64,000 bases of DNA from Vreelandella songnenensis (GCF_003002925.1 NZ_PVTK01000009.1:62001-126000); one strand, 5' to 3'. Numbered from the stretch's first letter, positions 28,473-38,270 are shown. Numbers and translations: made by a program. Notes: generated from the sequence alone by a model not told the origin.

Positions 28473-31147
28473 TGCTTCTCCACCACTACCGGTTCGAACC
28501 GGACACGTCGCTTTACGACCTCGACGCCTTTCGCGAGGAACTTTCCGGTTCGCGCTCACCCATTGCGCCCTTCAAGACGGCGCTGCGCGAGCTTCAGGCG
28601 CGTCTGGACGAGCGCTTTCGCGCAGGTGCGGACATCCGTGACCTGGTACGCGGGCGCGCCTGGTATCTGGACCAGCTGTTGGCGATTGCCTGGGCACGCC
28701 ACGCCTGGCCGGACGACGGTATCGCGCTGGTAGCGGTGGGCGGCTATGGCCGCGGCGAGCTGCACCCTCATTCGGATGTCGATCTTCTGCTGCTGCTTGA
28801 AGATGACGACGACACCGCCTACCGCGAACCGCTGACTGCCTTTATCACCTTTTTGTGGGATATCGGCCTGGAAATCGGCCACAGCGTGCGTTCGCTGAAC
28901 GACTGCGAGCGCGAGGCGCTGGCGGATGTCACGGTGATTACCAACCTGCTGGAATCACGCCTGATCGCCGGCCCCGAAACGCTGCGGGAAAAGATGCGCG
29001 AGCGCCTGAGCGCCGAGCACGTCTGGCCGGCCGATCGCTTCTTTGAAGCCAAGTGGCAGGAGCAGATCACCCGCCACTACCGTTACAACAACTCTGAATA
29101 CCATCTGGAGCCCAATCTCAAGAGCTCCCCCGGCGGGCTGCGCGATATCCAGATGATCGGCTGGGTGGCCAAGCGCCACTTCGGCACCGAACAGTACGCT
29201 GACATCGTGGCCAACGGCTTCATGAACGATGCCGAGCTGCGCATCCTGAGCCAGGGTCAGGCGTTTCTGTGGCAGGTGCGCTACGCCCTGCACATGCTGA
29301 CCGACCGCGCCGAAGACCGCCTGCTGTTTGATCATCAGCGCACCATCGCCGAGCTGTTCGGCTTTCGGGATACCCCCGAACGTCTGGCCGTCGAGCAGTT
29401 CATGAAGCGCTACTATCGCCATGTCACCGCACTTGCCGGGCTTAACGACATGCTGCTGCAGCACTTTGACGAAGTCATTCTGCGCGGCAAGCAAGCGCTT
29501 GAGACCGTGCAGCTCAACGAGCGCTTCGAGACCACCGGCGGCTACATTCAGGTGCGTTCGCGTTCGCTGTTCCGCGAACAGCCGGCGGCCATGCTGGAGC
29601 TTTTCCTGCTCATGGCCCGGCATCCGGAGATCGAGGGCGTGCGCGCTGACACCATTCGCCTGATTCGTGATCACCGCCACCAGATCGACGACCACTACCG
29701 TGACGACCCGCTTCACCAGCGGCTGTTCATGGAGATTCTGCGCGCCCCCGGCAACGTGCCACGCCAGCTGCGGCGCATGAACCGCTACGGCATTCTGGGC
29801 AAGTACCTGCCGGAGTTTGGGCGCGCGGTAGGGCTGATGCAGCACGACCTGTTCCATATCTATACCGTGGACGCCCACACCCTGCGCCTGCTCAAATTCC
29901 TCCACGGCTTTCGCAAGCCCGACGCCAAGGATGAGTTTCCGGTAGCTGCGGCGCTGATTCACCAGCTGCCCAAGCTGGATCTCTTGTGGATAGCAGGGCT
30001 TTTTCACGACATCGGCAAAGGCCGCGGCGGCGACCACTCGGAGATTGGCGCTCGGGACGTCGAGCAGTTCTGCCAGCGCCACCATATTTCCACCCACGAC
30101 ACGCGGCTGGTCAGTTGGCTGGTTGAGCATCACCTGCTGATGTCGATGACCGCACAGAAGCGGGATATCAGCGACCCGGACGTGATTCGCGATTTTGCCC
30201 TGGTGGTGCGCAACGAAGCCCGGCTTGACTACCTTTACGTGCTTACCGTCGCCGATATCAACGCCACCAACCCCACGCTCTGGAACGGCTGGCGAGCGTC
30301 GCTTTTGCGCCAGCTCTACGCCGAGACCAAGCGCGCCCTGCGACGCGGCCTCAAGAACCCGCCGGATCGCGACGCCTGGGTGCGGGAAACCCGCAGCGAG
30401 GCGCGCTCACTTCTGCGCAGCATCGGAATTGGCAGCGCCCAGATCGAACCGCTCTGGGAGTCGCTGGGCGAGGATTACTTCCTGCAGTACGCGCCCAGTG
30501 AAATCGTCTGGCAGACCCAGGGCATCCTGGCCCACAACGCTTCGCCGCTGCCGCTGGTGCTGATCAGTGCCCCCACCGCAGACATGGCCGAAGGCGGCAC
30601 GAAGGTCTTCATCCATACCCGCTCGGTGGATGACCTGTTTGCCGCCACCGCCGCTGCCATGGAGCAGCTGGGACTCTCGATTCACGATGCGCGTATCGTC
30701 ACCTCGCACAACAACTGGACGCTTAACACGTTCATCGTGCTGGATAGCCAGGGCCAACCGATTCGGGATCCAGAGCACATCGAGGAGATGCGCAGCCACC
30801 TTGTCGAGGAGCTGGACGACCCGGACGACTACCCGGAAATCGTTACCCGGCATACGCCGCGCCAGCTGAAGCATTTCAAGGTGCCTACCGAAGTGCTGAT
30901 CGAGCAGGACCCGGCCAACGACCGCACCCTGCTGGAACTGACCGCACCGGACCGGCCGGGGCTTCTGGCCCGGGTCGGGCGCATCTTCATGGAGCAGGAT
31001 ATTGCTCTTTCGACCGCCAAGATCGCAACGCTTGGCGAGCGCGTGGAAGACGTATTCTTCATCACCACCAAGGCGGGAGAACCACTGACCGACCCCATGC
31101 GCCAGCAGCAGCTGCGCGAGCGGCTGATCGAAGTCCTCGGCGTGTAA
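28472..31147 (+). CDS. glnD: PII uridylyltransferase / uridylyl-removing enzyme
   Basis: GlnD senses glutamine and adds or removes UMP on PII proteins, controlling nitrogen assimilation. The 891 residues have the nucleotidyltransferase signature GGYGRGELHPHSDVDLLLL (residues 90-108). An HD phosphohydrolase domain follows (LFHDIGKGRGGDHSEIGA, and later VEHHLLM). Two ACT domains lie at the C-terminus (PLVLISAPTADMAEGGTKVF and LELTAPDRPGLLARVGRIF). All four domains look intact. map-glnD-dap order is common in gammaproteobacteria. Confidence 0.97.
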   Translation: MLLHHYRFEPDTSLYDLDAFREELSGSRSPIAPFKTALRELQARLDERFRAGADIRDLVRGRAWYLDQLLAIAWARHAWPDDGIALVAVGGYGRGELHPHSDVDLLLLLEDDDDTAYREPLTAFITFLWDIGLEIGHSVRSLNDCEREALADVTVITNLLESRLIAGPETLREKMRERLSAEHVWPADRFFEAKWQEQITRHYRYNNSEYHLEPNLKSSPGGLRDIQMIGWVAKRHFGTEQYADIVANGFMNDAELRILSQGQAFLWQVRYALHMLTDRAEDRLLFDHQRTIAELFGFRDTPERLAVEQFMKRYYRHVTALAGLNDMLLQHFDEVILRGKQALETVQLNERFETTGGYIQVRSRSLFREQPAAMLELFLLMARHPEIEGVRADTIRLIRDHRHQIDDHYRDDPLHQRLFMEILRAPGNVPRQLRRMNRYGILGKYLPEFGRAVGLMQHDLFHIYTVDAHTLRLLKFLHGFRKPDAKDEFPVAAALIHQLPKLDLLWIAGLFHDIGKGRGGDHSEIGARDVEQFCQRHHISTHDTRLVSWLVEHHLLMSMTAQKRDISDPDVIRDFALVVRNEARLDYLYVLTVADINATNPTLWNGWRASLLRQLYAETKRALRRGLKNPPDRDAWVRETRSEARSLLRSIGIGSAQIEPLWESLGEDYFLQYAPSEIVWQTQGILAHNASPLPLVLISAPTADMAEGGTKVFIHTRSVDDLFAATAAAMEQLGLSIHDARIVTSHNNWTLNTFIVLDSQGQPIRDPEHIEEMRSHLVEELDDPDDYPEIVTRHTPRQLKHFKVPTEVLIEQDPANDRTLLELTAPDRPGLLARVGRIFMEQDIALSTAKIATLGERVEDVFFITTKAGEPLTDPMRQQQLRERLIEVLGV

Positions 31148-31178
31148 ACGCTTAAATACGCTTGTATGGCGCTTAAGT

Positions 31179-31206
31179 TTGAGCCCACTCCGGGGATTGT
31201 TATAAT
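31179..31206 (+). promoter_or_regulatory. Promoter for dapC and downstream dap genes
   Basis: TTGAGC (31179-31184), a 16-bp spacer and a perfect TATAAT (31201-31206) lie about 75 nt before dapC, in the gap after glnD. Confidence 0.7.
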
Positions 31207-31279
31207 CGCTGCTTTACGCCTGCCGTTCTGAACACGCTTTGCAGGGCACGCTATCCAAAATGCGCTCAACGGACACACT

Positions 31280-32476
31280 ATGAATCCTGATCTCGCCGCC
31301 CTACACCCCTATCCGTTCGAGAAGCTGGCCGCGCTGAAAGCCGAACTGACGCCTCCGGCACAGCTGACCCATATCCCGTTGACCATTGGCGAACCCCAGC
31401 ATGCCCCCTACCCCGCAGCGCTTAAAGCCCTGACGGCCCATCAACTGGAGATGGCCCGCTACCCGGCCACCAACGGTCTGCCCGCACTGCGTGACACCCT
31501 GGCACAGTGGGCTACCCGGCGCTTTAACCTGGCAGGCCTTGATGCCGAACACCAGGTGCTGCCGGTGAACGGCACGCGCGAAGCCATTTTTGCGTTTGTG
31601 CAGGCCGCGCTGGACCGCACCCGCCCTGCCAAGGTCGCCGTGCCCAACCCGTTCTACCAGATTTACGAAGGCGCCACGCTGCTGGCCGGCGGCGCGCCCT
31701 TGTACCTTGACTGCACTGCCGAGAACGGCTTTCGCCCGGATTTCTCCACGATCAGCCCGGCCGCCTGGCGCGACGTACAGATCGTGTTCGTCTGCTCGCC
31801 GGGCAACCCGACCGGCGCGGTGAACTCGATCAGCGAGTTCAAGCAGCTGATTGCCCTGGCCGACGAGCACGACTTCATCATTGCTTCCGACGAGTGCTAT
31901 TCGGAGCTCTATCTGGATGAAAGCGCACCGCCGCCCGGGCTCTTGCAGGCCTGCGCCGAGCTTGGCCGCGACGACTACCGCCGCTGCGTAGTGTTTCATT
32001 CGCTCTCCAAGCGCTCTAACCTGCCGGGCTTGCGCTCGGGCTTTGTGGCCGGGGACGCCGAGATTCTGGCGCCGTTCAAGCGCTACCGCACCTACCACGG
32101 CTGCGCCATGTCGCTGCCGGTACAGCACGCCTCCATCGCCGCCTGGCAGGATGAAGACCACGTGCGCGCCAACCGCGACGCCTACCGCGAAAAGTTCAGC
32201 GCGGTAACGGACGTGCTGACGCCGGTGATGGACTTCCCCACGCCGGAAGCGAGTTTCTACCTGTGGCCCGCCGTACCCAATGGTGACGATATCGCGTTTA
32301 CCCAGCGTCTCTACACCGAGCAGCACGTGAGCGTACTGCCGGGCAGCTTGATGGGCCGGGCCGACGCTCAGGGCATCAACCCGGGCGCAGGCCGGCTGCG
32401 CCTTGCGCTGGTAGCCGAGCTGGCCCCCACTCTCGAGGCGGCCCAGCGTATCCGGCAGTTGATTGAACGCGGCTGA
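31280..32476 (+). CDS. dapC: Succinyldiaminopimelate transaminase
   Basis: DapC is a PLP aminotransferase making N-succinyl-LL-2,6-diaminopimelate from its keto precursor, in lysine and cell-wall synthesis. The 398-residue fold-type I aminotransferase has LTIGEPQHAPYP, ARYPATNGLPALR, VFVCSPGNPTGAV, SDECYSELY and the PLP-lysine region HSLSKRSNLPGLRSGF. The family call rests on these motifs and on dapD and dapE two and three genes downstream. A strong promoter precedes it. Confidence 0.93.
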   Translation: MNPDLAALHPYPFEKLAALKAELTPPAQLTHIPLTIGEPQHAPYPAALKALTAHQLEMARYPATNGLPALRDTLAQWATRRFNLAGLDAEHQVLPVNGTREAIFAFVQAALDRTRPAKVAVPNPFYQIYEGATLLAGGAPLYLDCTAENGFRPDFSTISPAAWRDVQIVFVCSPGNPTGAVNSISEFKQLIALADEHDFIIASDECYSELYLDESAPPPGLLQACAELGRDDYRRCVVFHSLSKRSNLPGLRSGFVAGDAEILAPFKRYRTYHGCAMSLPVQHASIAAWQDEDHVRANRDAYREKFSAVTDVLTPVMDFPTPEASFYLWPAVPNGDDIAFTQRLYTEQHVSVLPGSLMGRADAQGINPGAGRLRLALVAELAPTLEAAQRIRQLIERG

Positions 32477-32542
32477 CCGGGACGGGTTACCCCATACACT
32501 TGAGCATGCCGCTTACGGCACACAGCAAGCGAGTGAGGTTAT

Positions 32543-32890
32543 ATGTTCACGCTCTATATCATCGACACCTGCGATACGTGCCGCAAGGCGCGCAAGGCGC
32601 TGGAAGCAAACAGCATTCCCTTCAAGGCCCACGACCTGCGCAAGGACGGCCTGTCGGCCACCCTGCTGGAGCATATTCTGGAGCGCGTACCGCTTGCAGA
32701 GGCCATCAACAAGCGCAGCAAGACCTGGCGCGACCTTCCCCAGGAAGAGAAGGACGGCCTGGATGCAAACTCCGCTCGTCGACTGCTCATCGAGCACCCG
32801 ACCCTGCTCAAGCGTCCGCTTCTGGATATGGGGGGCGATGCCATCAAGGTGGGCTACCGTGACGGCGATTACGATAATCTGAGCGCCTGA
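32543..32890 (+). CDS. ArsC/Spx-type reductase family protein (YffB-like)
   Basis: A 115-residue thioredoxin-fold protein of the ArsC/Spx superfamily. It starts FTLYIIDTCDTCRKARKALE with a CxxC motif (Cys10 and Cys13). It continues DLRKDGLSATLLEHIL, the family motif NKRSKTWRDLP, and LLIEHPTLLKRPLLDMGG. The substrate is unknown. The family includes arsenate reductases and the glutathione-linked YffB. Its conserved position among dap genes in related bacteria suggests a link to diaminopimelate synthesis, but no mechanism is visible. Confidence 0.85.
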   Translation: MFTLYIIDTCDTCRKARKALEANSIPFKAHDLRKDGLSATLLEHILERVPLAEAINKRSKTWRDLPQEEKDGLDANSARRLLIEHPTLLKRPLLDMGGDAIKVGYRDGDYDNLSA

Positions 32891-32928
32891 CCGGGCGCTT
32901 TTACCTGATTTACTGCCATACACTGCTG

Positions 32929-32957
32929 GGCGCTGTTGACGCACCGCTGACAGCGCC
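32929..32957 (+). promoter_or_regulatory. Hairpin upstream of dapD
   Basis: An 8-bp inverted repeat (GGCGCTGT ... ACAGCGCC, 13-nt loop) lies 22 nt before the dapD ATG. There is no T-tract. It may restrain dapD translation or stabilise the mRNA end. Confidence 0.4.
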
Positions 32958-32979
32958 ATTAACCAAAGGATGAGATTTT

Positions 32980-34005
32980 ATGCTGAGCTTTGCGCTTGGA
33001 ATCGGCACGCAGAACACCCAGGGCGACTGGCTGGAAATTTACTACCCGGCACCGCTTTACAGCCCCCAGGAGAGCCTGGTGAGCGCCGCTCGCGAAGCGC
33101 TTGACGCGCCTGCCGGCAACGCGGCCGTCAGCTTCCTGCCGGAAGACTGCACTCGCCTTGCCAAAGCGCTTGAAGCCGCCGGCCACGCCGAGCAGGCCGA
33201 GCTTGCCGAATCGCTGGCGGAAAGCCAGCGCCCGCTGGTCGCCATGTTCCTGGAAAGCGACGAAGCGCCGCAAACTGCCCCCGAGGTGTACCTCAAGCTG
33301 CACCTGCTTTCGCATCGTCTGGTCAAGCCGCACGGCGTTGATCTGACCGGCATGTTTGGCCTGCTGCGCAACATTGCCTGGACCAGCGAAGGCGCCATCG
33401 ATATCGAGGAGCTGCCCGCACGCCGCCTGAAAGCGCGCCTGGCAGGGCGTGCCCTGTCCGTCGACTGCGTGGATAAATTCCCCAAGATGACCGACTACGT
33501 CGTACCGACCGGCGTGCGCATTGCCGATACCGCGCGGGTACGTCTTGGCGCGCACCTGGGCGAAGGCACCACGGTGATGCATGAAGGTTTCGTCAACTTC
33601 AATGCCGGCACTGAAGGTCCCGGCATGATCGAAGGGCGCATCTCTGCGGGCGTCATGGTCGGCAAGGGCTCGGACCTGGGCGGCGGCTGCTCGACCATGG
33701 GCACCCTCTCGGGTGGCGGTAACATCGTGATCAAGGTAGGCGAAGGCTGTTTGATCGGCGCCAACGCCGGTATCGGCATTCCGCTCGGCGACCGCTGTAC
33801 AGTAGAGTCCGGCTTGTACATCACCGCAGGTACTAAAGTGGCCTTGCTGGATGACCAGGGCAACGAAGTAAAAACCCTGGCGGCGCGTGAACTGGCCGGC
33901 CAAAACGATCTGCTGCTGCGCCGCAATTCTAAAAATGGCCGTGTCGAGTGTCTGACGAACAAGAGTGCGATTGCGCTGAACGAGGCGCTGCATGCCCATA
34001 ACTGA
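32980..34005 (+). CDS. dapD: Tetrahydrodipicolinate N-succinyltransferase (long form)
   Basis: DapD succinylates tetrahydrodipicolinate from succinyl-CoA. This is the roughly 340-residue form found in Pseudomonas and relatives, not the 274-residue E. coli type. An N-terminal domain of about 170 residues precedes a left-handed beta helix. Helix features include [40 protein letters not shown] and [15 protein letters not shown]. It is followed immediately by dapE, whose start lies 14 nt inside dapD. Confidence 0.94.
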   Translation: MLSFALGIGTQNTQGDWLEIYYPAPLYSPQESLVSAAREALDAPAGNAAVSFLPEDCTRLAKALEAAGHAEQAELAESLAESQRPLVAMFLESDEAPQTAPEVYLKLHLLSHRLVKPHGVDLTGMFGLLRNIAWTSEGAIDIEELPARRLKARLAGRALSVDCVDKFPKMTDYVVPTGVRIADTARVRLGAHLGEGTTVMHEGFVNFNAGTEGPGMIEGRISAGVMVGKGSDLGGGCSTMGTLSGGGNIVIKVGEGCLIGANAGIGIPLGDRCTVESGLYITAGTKVALLDDQGNEVKTLAARELAGQNDLLLRRNSKNGRVECLTNKSAIALNEALHAHN

Positions 34006-35164
34006 GCCTGACACGCTGTCGCCCACGCTTCAGCTTGCCTTTGCGCTTTTAAGCCGTCCATCCGTCACGCCGGACGACGAAGGCTGCCAGGACGTCATGA
34101 TCGAGCGCTTGAGTGCGCTCGGTTTTCATATCGAGCGTATGCCGTTCGGCGATATCAAGAACTTCTGGGCGGTACGCGGGCATCACGGCCCGGTCATCGC
34201 TCTGGCCGGCCATACCGACGTGGTCCCCAGCGGCCCCCCGGCTGGGTGGGAGTTTCCGCCGTTTTCGCCCTGTATCGACGAGCACGGCATGCTCTGCGGG
34301 CGCGGCGCGGCGGATATGAAAGGCAGCCTGGCAGCCATGGTCACCGCGGTCGAGCGCTTTGTCGAGCGCTACCCGGACCACGACGGCCGAATCGCCTTCT
34401 TGATCACCTCTGACGAGGAGGGCCCGGCGGTGGACGGCACTCGCGCAGTGGTCGAACAGCTTCGTGAGCGTAACGAGCGGCTGGATTACTGCATCGTGGG
34501 CGAGCCCTCCTCCACCGAGCGGCTGGGCGATGTGATCAAGAACGGCCGGCGCGGCTCGCTGGGCGGGGTACTGCATATTCACGGCATTCAAGGCCACGTG
34601 GCCTATCCGCACCTGGCGCGCAACCCGATTCATCAGGCGATGCCGGCACTCGATGCGCTGGTCAACGAGCACTGGGATGCGGGCAACGACTTCTTCCCGG
34701 CAACCAGTTTCCAGATCTCCAACCTGCGCGCCGGCACCGGGGCCACCAACGTGATCCCCGGCGATGTAGAAGTGGTCTTCAACTTCCGCTTCTCGACCGA
34801 AGTGACCCACGAGCAGCTCAAGGCGCGTACGGAAGCCATTCTGGCCCAGCACGGCCTCGAGTATCAGCTGGACTGGACGCTGAACGGCGAGCCGTTTCTG
34901 ACCGCCGAAGGCGCGCTTGTAGAAGCGGCAATACGCGGCGTGGAGGCGGTGACCGGCAAGCGCCCGGCGCTTTCTACCAGCGGCGGCACCTCCGACGGGC
35001 GCTTTATCGCTACCCTGGGCGCTCAGGTGGTGGAGCTTGGCCCACTCAACGACACCATCCACAAGGTGAACGAGCGCGTACGCGCCAGCGACCTGGATGA
35101 CCTGAGCCGCATCTACGAGGCAACGCTTCAGGCACTGCTGACAACCGATGAGGTAAGCGTTTGA
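33992..35164 (+). CDS. dapE: Succinyl-diaminopimelate desuccinylase
   Basis: DapE is the di-zinc M20 peptidase-family enzyme releasing succinate to give LL-diaminopimelate. The 390 residues carry the zinc and catalytic motifs [37 protein letters not shown] (catalytic Glu-Glu) and IVGEPSS. Also present are [14 protein letters not shown] in the dimerisation domain, and [10 protein letters not shown] and [12 protein letters not shown] near the C-terminus. It overlaps dapD by 14 nt and ends TGATG into the next gene. Confidence 0.96.
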   Translation: MPITEPDTLSPTLQLAFALLSRPSVTPDDEGCQDVMIERLSALGFHIERMPFGDIKNFWAVRGHHGPVIALAGHTDVVPSGPPAGWEFPPFSPCIDEHGMLCGRGAADMKGSLAAMVTAVERFVERYPDHDGRIAFLITSDEEGPAVDGTRAVVEQLRERNERLDYCIVGEPSSTERLGDVIKNGRRGSLGGVLHIHGIQGHVAYPHLARNPIHQAMPALDALVNEHWDAGNDFFPATSFQISNLRAGTGATNVIPGDVEVVFNFRFSTEVTHEQLKARTEAILAQHGLEYQLDWTLNGEPFLTAEGALVEAAIRGVEAVTGKRPALSTSGGTSDGRFIATLGAQVVELGPLNDTIHKVNERVRASDLDDLSRIYEATLQALLTTDEVSV

Positions 35165-35550
35165 TGGATCGCTATCCGGATATTGAAGTGTATGTGGCAA
35201 GCGTCTCGCACGAGACGCTCAATGCCTGGCTTGCCGAGGCACTGCTGGCATCGCCGCTCTCCCCGGCGGGCAAGGGCAAGTGGAAGACCCGCGGCACACA
35301 CCAGGGCGAGGAGGTGCCGGTACTGCTGGTGGAAAACGCCGCTGACGGCTTTTCAAGCCTCTGGTTCGATAGCGCACAGACGCCCTGGGCGACCGACCAG
35401 GAGTGCGCCCAGCACGCAGCCGTTGCCCTGCAAACGGAAATCCGCTGCTCGCTTGGCGGCTGGCACCCCGGTGCCGACCCCGACCGCTTCTGGCAGGTGC
35501 TGCCGGATGGCCGCGAAGGCGCTATCGAGTGGCCGGACTCAGGCCGTTAA
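35164..35550 (+). CDS. Conserved-looking protein of unknown function downstream of dapE
   Basis: A 128-residue soluble protein starting at the ATG at 35164, which shares one base with the dapE stop (TGATG), so it is co-translated with dapE. It is Trp-rich (W at LNAWLAE, GKWKTRG, SSLWFDS, TPWATDQ, GGWHPG, RFWQV, IEWPDSG). It has a compact alpha/beta composition, no signal peptide and no membrane segment. I do not recognise the family. Tight coupling suggests a role near the dap pathway, but that is only positional. Confidence 0.8.
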   Translation: MDRYPDIEVYVASVSHETLNAWLAEALLASPLSPAGKGKWKTRGTHQGEEVPVLLVENAADGFSSLWFDSAQTPWATDQECAQHAAVALQTEIRCSLGGWHPGADPDRFWQVLPDGREGAIEWPDSGR

Positions 35551-35563
35551 ACGCGCTAAACGA

Positions 35564-35589
35564 ATCGACCCCGCCGGGGCGGGGTCGAT
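35564..35589. terminator. Perfect GC hairpin between two convergent genes
   Basis: ATCGACCCCGCC and its exact complement are separated by two bases, a 12-bp-arm palindrome 13 bp after the unknown gene and 38 bp before the end of the next minus-strand gene. U-tracts are poor on both sides. It is well placed as a bidirectional terminator, but strength is uncertain. Confidence 0.5.
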
Positions 35590-35627
35590 GGGCATCACGC
35601 CAAAGGCGCTTTTGAACGTAGCGTTTT

Positions 35628-36179
35628 CTACTCGATGATACTGACGTCATCTGCCTGCAGACCACGGTCGTTCTTGATGACGTGGTAACGCACGATCTGA
35701 CCTTCTGCCAACATGCGCGGGCCACGGCCGCGAATAGCGCGAAAGTGAACGAACACGTCTTCGCCGTTATCGCGGGTAATAAAACCGTAGCCCTTGTTGG
35801 TGTTGAACCACTTCACTTCACCCTCTTCCCGACCGTCATTGGGGTCGATGATATCTTCCTCTTCATCGTCCAGTTCTTCGACCGGCTGGGGGCGAGGTGC
35901 CGCCTTGGCACGAGCAGCCTCTGAACGCTCGACGCCGGCTGCGACGACCATTGGCGGTGCCAAAGCGGCAGAAGCCAATGTACCGATACACAAAACGATA
36001 AAACTTCCCAAGGCTACGGCGATATAGATACCGCTGACGCCACTGATGGCCAGTTCAGCCTGCCACAGTTCAGCCAGGGGTGCGTTGGTTAAATGAACAA
36101 TCCCCGCCAGCAGAAGCGGCGTGGGGGCGGCTAGCAATACACTGATCAATAAACAGCGAAACACAACTTTTGGATTCAT
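35628..36179 (-). CDS. Membrane-anchored cold-shock-domain protein
   Basis: A 183-residue protein with two predicted membrane segments (about residues 8-28 and 45-72). A 45-residue charged linker (about 78-118) follows, with Ala/Arg/Pro then the acidic run [15 protein letters not shown] complete C-terminal cold-shock domain begins [15 protein letters not shown] (RNP1) and contains DVFVHFRAI (RNP2). The domain should bind single-stranded RNA or DNA on the cytoplasmic side. Classical Csp proteins are about 70 residues with no membrane part. It is divergent from slyX. The function is unknown; an RNA-chaperone role at the membrane is inference. Confidence 0.85.
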   Translation of the reverse strand: MNPKVVFRCLLISVLLAAPTPLLLAGIVHLTNAPLAELWQAELAISGVSGIYIAVALGSFIVLCIGTLASAALAPPMVVAAGVERSEAARAKAAPRPQPVEELDDEEEDIIDPNDGREEGEVKWFNTNKGYGFITRDNGEDVFVHFRAIRGRGPRMLAEGQIVRYHVIKNDRGLQADDVSIIE

Positions 36180-36289
36180 AGATGATAAAAGCTCTCTTGT
36201 TGTATGGGTAACAGACGAAGGACAATACCCGAACTGCCAGGCCCATTCCCGACAGTACCGGACATACTACACAAGGTTGCCATGTTACC

Positions 36290-36538
36290 ATGACACAAGA
36301 CTTTTCTCCTGCCGAGCTAACGCAACACCTTGAAGCGCTGGAAAGCCGGCTCGCCTACCAGGAACACTGGCTGGATACCCTTGATCAGGCGGTAGCCCAG
36401 CAGGAACGCCGACTTGAAAAACTCGAGCAGCTAAGCGTCCTGATGCGCGAACGCCTGCGCGAGCAGCACCAGGCCCTGCAGGATAACGATAGCCAGGGCG
36501 CAGGCCGCCCGGAAGACGAAGTGCCCCCTCACTATTAG
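36290..36538 (+). CDS. slyX: SlyX family protein
   Basis: An 82-residue coiled-coil protein: residues 8-65 are a continuous heptad-like helix (LEALESRLAYQEHWLDTLDQ, then RRLEKLEQL). The typical family ending PPHY closes the C-terminus. SlyX has no established function. The start is the ATG at 36290 with AAGG upstream. It is a single gene between divergent and convergent neighbours. Confidence 0.88.
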   Translation: MTQDFSPAELTQHLEALESRLAYQEHWLDTLDQAVAQQERRLEKLEQLSVLMRERLREQHQALQDNDSQGAGRPEDEVPPHY

Positions 36539-36562
36539 AAGAGTCTGCTTCAACGTCAAGTA

Positions 36563-37678
36563 TTAGCCAAGGGCACTTGCCGGGTCGTGGCACTCAAGGC
36601 CAAAGGCCTTTGCCACGGCCGGGTAGGTGATTTTTCCTGCGTGCACGTTAAGCCCCGGCAGAAAGTGGCGATCATCGCGCAGTGCCTGCTGCCAGCCCTG
36701 GTTGGCAAGGGCCAGCACGAAGGGCAGCGTGGCGTTGGTCAGCCCAAGCGTCGAGGTGCGTGCCACCCCGCCCGGCATGTTGGCCACGCAGTAGTGCACG
36801 ATCCCATCCACCATGTAAGTAGGCTCAGCGTGAGTGGTGGGCCGACTGGTTTCAAAGCAGCCGCCCTGGTCGATGGCCACGTCCACCAGCACGCTGCCCG
36901 GCTTCATGTCGGCCAGCATGGCGCGCGTGATCAGCTTGGGGGCTGCGGCACCGGGAATCAGCACCGCACCAATGATCATGTCGGACTCGCGCACGGCGTG
37001 ATCCAGCGCATCCGCCGTGGAGTAGACCGTCTTGATACGCCCCTGGTAGCGGTCATCCAGTACGCCCAGGCGTGCCAGTGACCTATCCAGAATGGTCACC
37101 TCGGCCCCCAGTCCCAGCGCCATGCGTGCAGCGTTCTCGCCGACCACGCCGCCGCCAATCACGGTGATCTTGCCAGGTGACACCCCCGGCACCCCGGGCA
37201 GCAGCACGCCGGAGCCGCCCTGAGCTTTCTCCAGGCTATGCGCTCCCGCCTGCACCGCCATACGCCCGGCCACGGTGCTCATGGGCGCCAGCAGCGGCAG
37301 ACCGCCCTGGGCATCGGTGATGGTTTCGTAGGCGATGCAGGTCGCCCCGCTCTCCATCAGCCCACGCGTCAGCGCCTCTTCAGCGGCAAGGTGCAGATAG
37401 GTAAACAGCGTATGCTGCGGCGTCAATCGGGCGACCTCCTCCGGCTGGGGCTCCTTGACCTTCAGAATCAGCTCGGCACCTTGCCACAGCGCATCGATAT
37501 CACCTTCGATCTGCGCGCCGGCCGCTTCAAAGTCGCCATCGCTGAAGCCTGCACCCTCACCCGCGCCAGCCTGCACAGTCACGGTATGGCCCTGGCCGAC
37601 AAGTTCGCGCGCCCCGGTGGGGGTCAGCGCCACGCGGTACTCGTGGTTCTTGATTTCCTTGGGAACGCCAATCTGCAT
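36563..37678 (-). CDS. ald: Alanine dehydrogenase
   Basis: Ald reversibly deaminates L-alanine to pyruvate and ammonia with NAD. The 371 residues begin [20 protein letters not shown], the family signature. They contain ILKVKEPQ and FTYLHLAAE (substrate-binding Lys and His), the NAD-binding [25 protein letters not shown], and [12 protein letters not shown]. Length matches the family. It converges with slyX at the 3' end. No regulator of the Lrp/AsnC type, often beside ald, is adjacent here. Confidence 0.96.
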   Translation of the reverse strand: MQIGVPKEIKNHEYRVALTPTGARELVGQGHTVTVQAGAGEGAGFSDGDFEAAGAQIEGDIDALWQGAELILKVKEPQPEEVARLTPQHTLFTYLHLAAEEALTRGLMESGATCIAYETITDAQGGLPLLAPMSTVAGRMAVQAGAHSLEKAQGGSGVLLPGVPGVSPGKITVIGGGVVGENAARMALGLGAEVTILDRSLARLGVLDDRYQGRIKTVYSTADALDHAVRESDMIIGAVLIPGAAAPKLITRAMLADMKPGSVLVDVAIDQGGCFETSRPTTHAEPTYMVDGIVHYCVANMPGGVARTSTLGLTNATLPFVLALANQGWQQALRDDRHFLPGLNVHAGKITYPAVAKAFGLECHDPASALG

Positions 37679-37763
37679 GGTGATCTCTCCTGAGCCAGAA
37701 TATAAGTTCCTCTAGCATTACAGCACAGCGAGAGAGCGCCGCTAACGCATGGCCTTAAAACAG

Positions 37764-37787
37764 AAAAAACGCCTATAAAGGCGTTTT
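37764..37787 (-). terminator. Intrinsic terminator after the thioesterase gene
   Basis: The minus-strand RNA reads AAAACGCC, a 6-nt loop, GGCGTTTT and more T's (six in total). This is an 8-bp stem with a clear U-tract, 43 nt after the gene ending at 37830. Confidence 0.8.
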
Positions 37788-37829
37788 CATACAGCATTAT
37801 TTAACGCGATGACACTCTTTAACAGGCAT

Positions 37830-38270
37830 TTAGCTATCCTCTATCACCAGCACTGCGCCGTAGATTTTCTGATACTCATCGGGCAGACGCTTGGGCCGCC
37901 CGCTGGAAAGCGCGATGCAGGCAAACCGGGTGCGCGCGTTCAGCAGGGTCTTGCCATCCTCGCGCCGCTTGAGCTGAAAGCGGCGCGTCAGGGTAAAGCG
38001 CCCGTCGCATTCGACGATCCAGGTGGCGAGCGCCAGCTCGTCACCGGCAAACGCCGGGGCCAGGTAGTCAAGCTCGTGACGATGCACCGCCATGGCGCGA
38101 TCCAGTTCGCGGTAGCGCTCGATGGAGAGCCCCAGCGCTTCAGAGTGAGCCCAGCTGATCTGCTCGACCCAGCGCAGATACTCGCTGTTGTTCACGTGCC
38201 CGTAGGCATCGATCGAGGCACGCTCGACGAGAATATCGATCACGTAGGGATCTGGCAGTGCCCACTCCAT
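37830..38270 (-). CDS. Acyl-CoA thioesterase, hot-dog fold (YbgC/FadM-like)
   Basis: A 146-residue single hot-dog domain. The 4-hydroxybenzoyl-CoA thioesterase-type signature is DAYGHVNNSEYLRWVEQ, with the Asp expected to be catalytic and the helix following it typical. YLAPAFAGDELALATWIVE and RTRFACIAL complete the fold. The family hydrolyses acyl-CoA; the acyl chain here cannot be read. It lies 58 nt downstream of rlmI on the same strand and is followed by a terminator. Confidence 0.88.
   Translation of the reverse strand: MEWALPDPYVIDILVERASIDAYGHVNNSEYLRWVEQISWAHSEALGLSIERYRELDRAMAVHRHELDYLAPAFAGDELALATWIVECDGRFTLTRRFQLKRREDGKTLLNARTRFACIALSSGRPKRLPDEYQKIYGAVLVIEDS

Noticed and set aside
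28472-35550. Search for a defence system, prophage or transposon anywhere in the window
   Set aside because: All regions resolve into core metabolic, replication, translation and envelope genes in conserved order. I saw no transposase, integrase, restriction, toxin-antitoxin or phage structural motifs on either strand.
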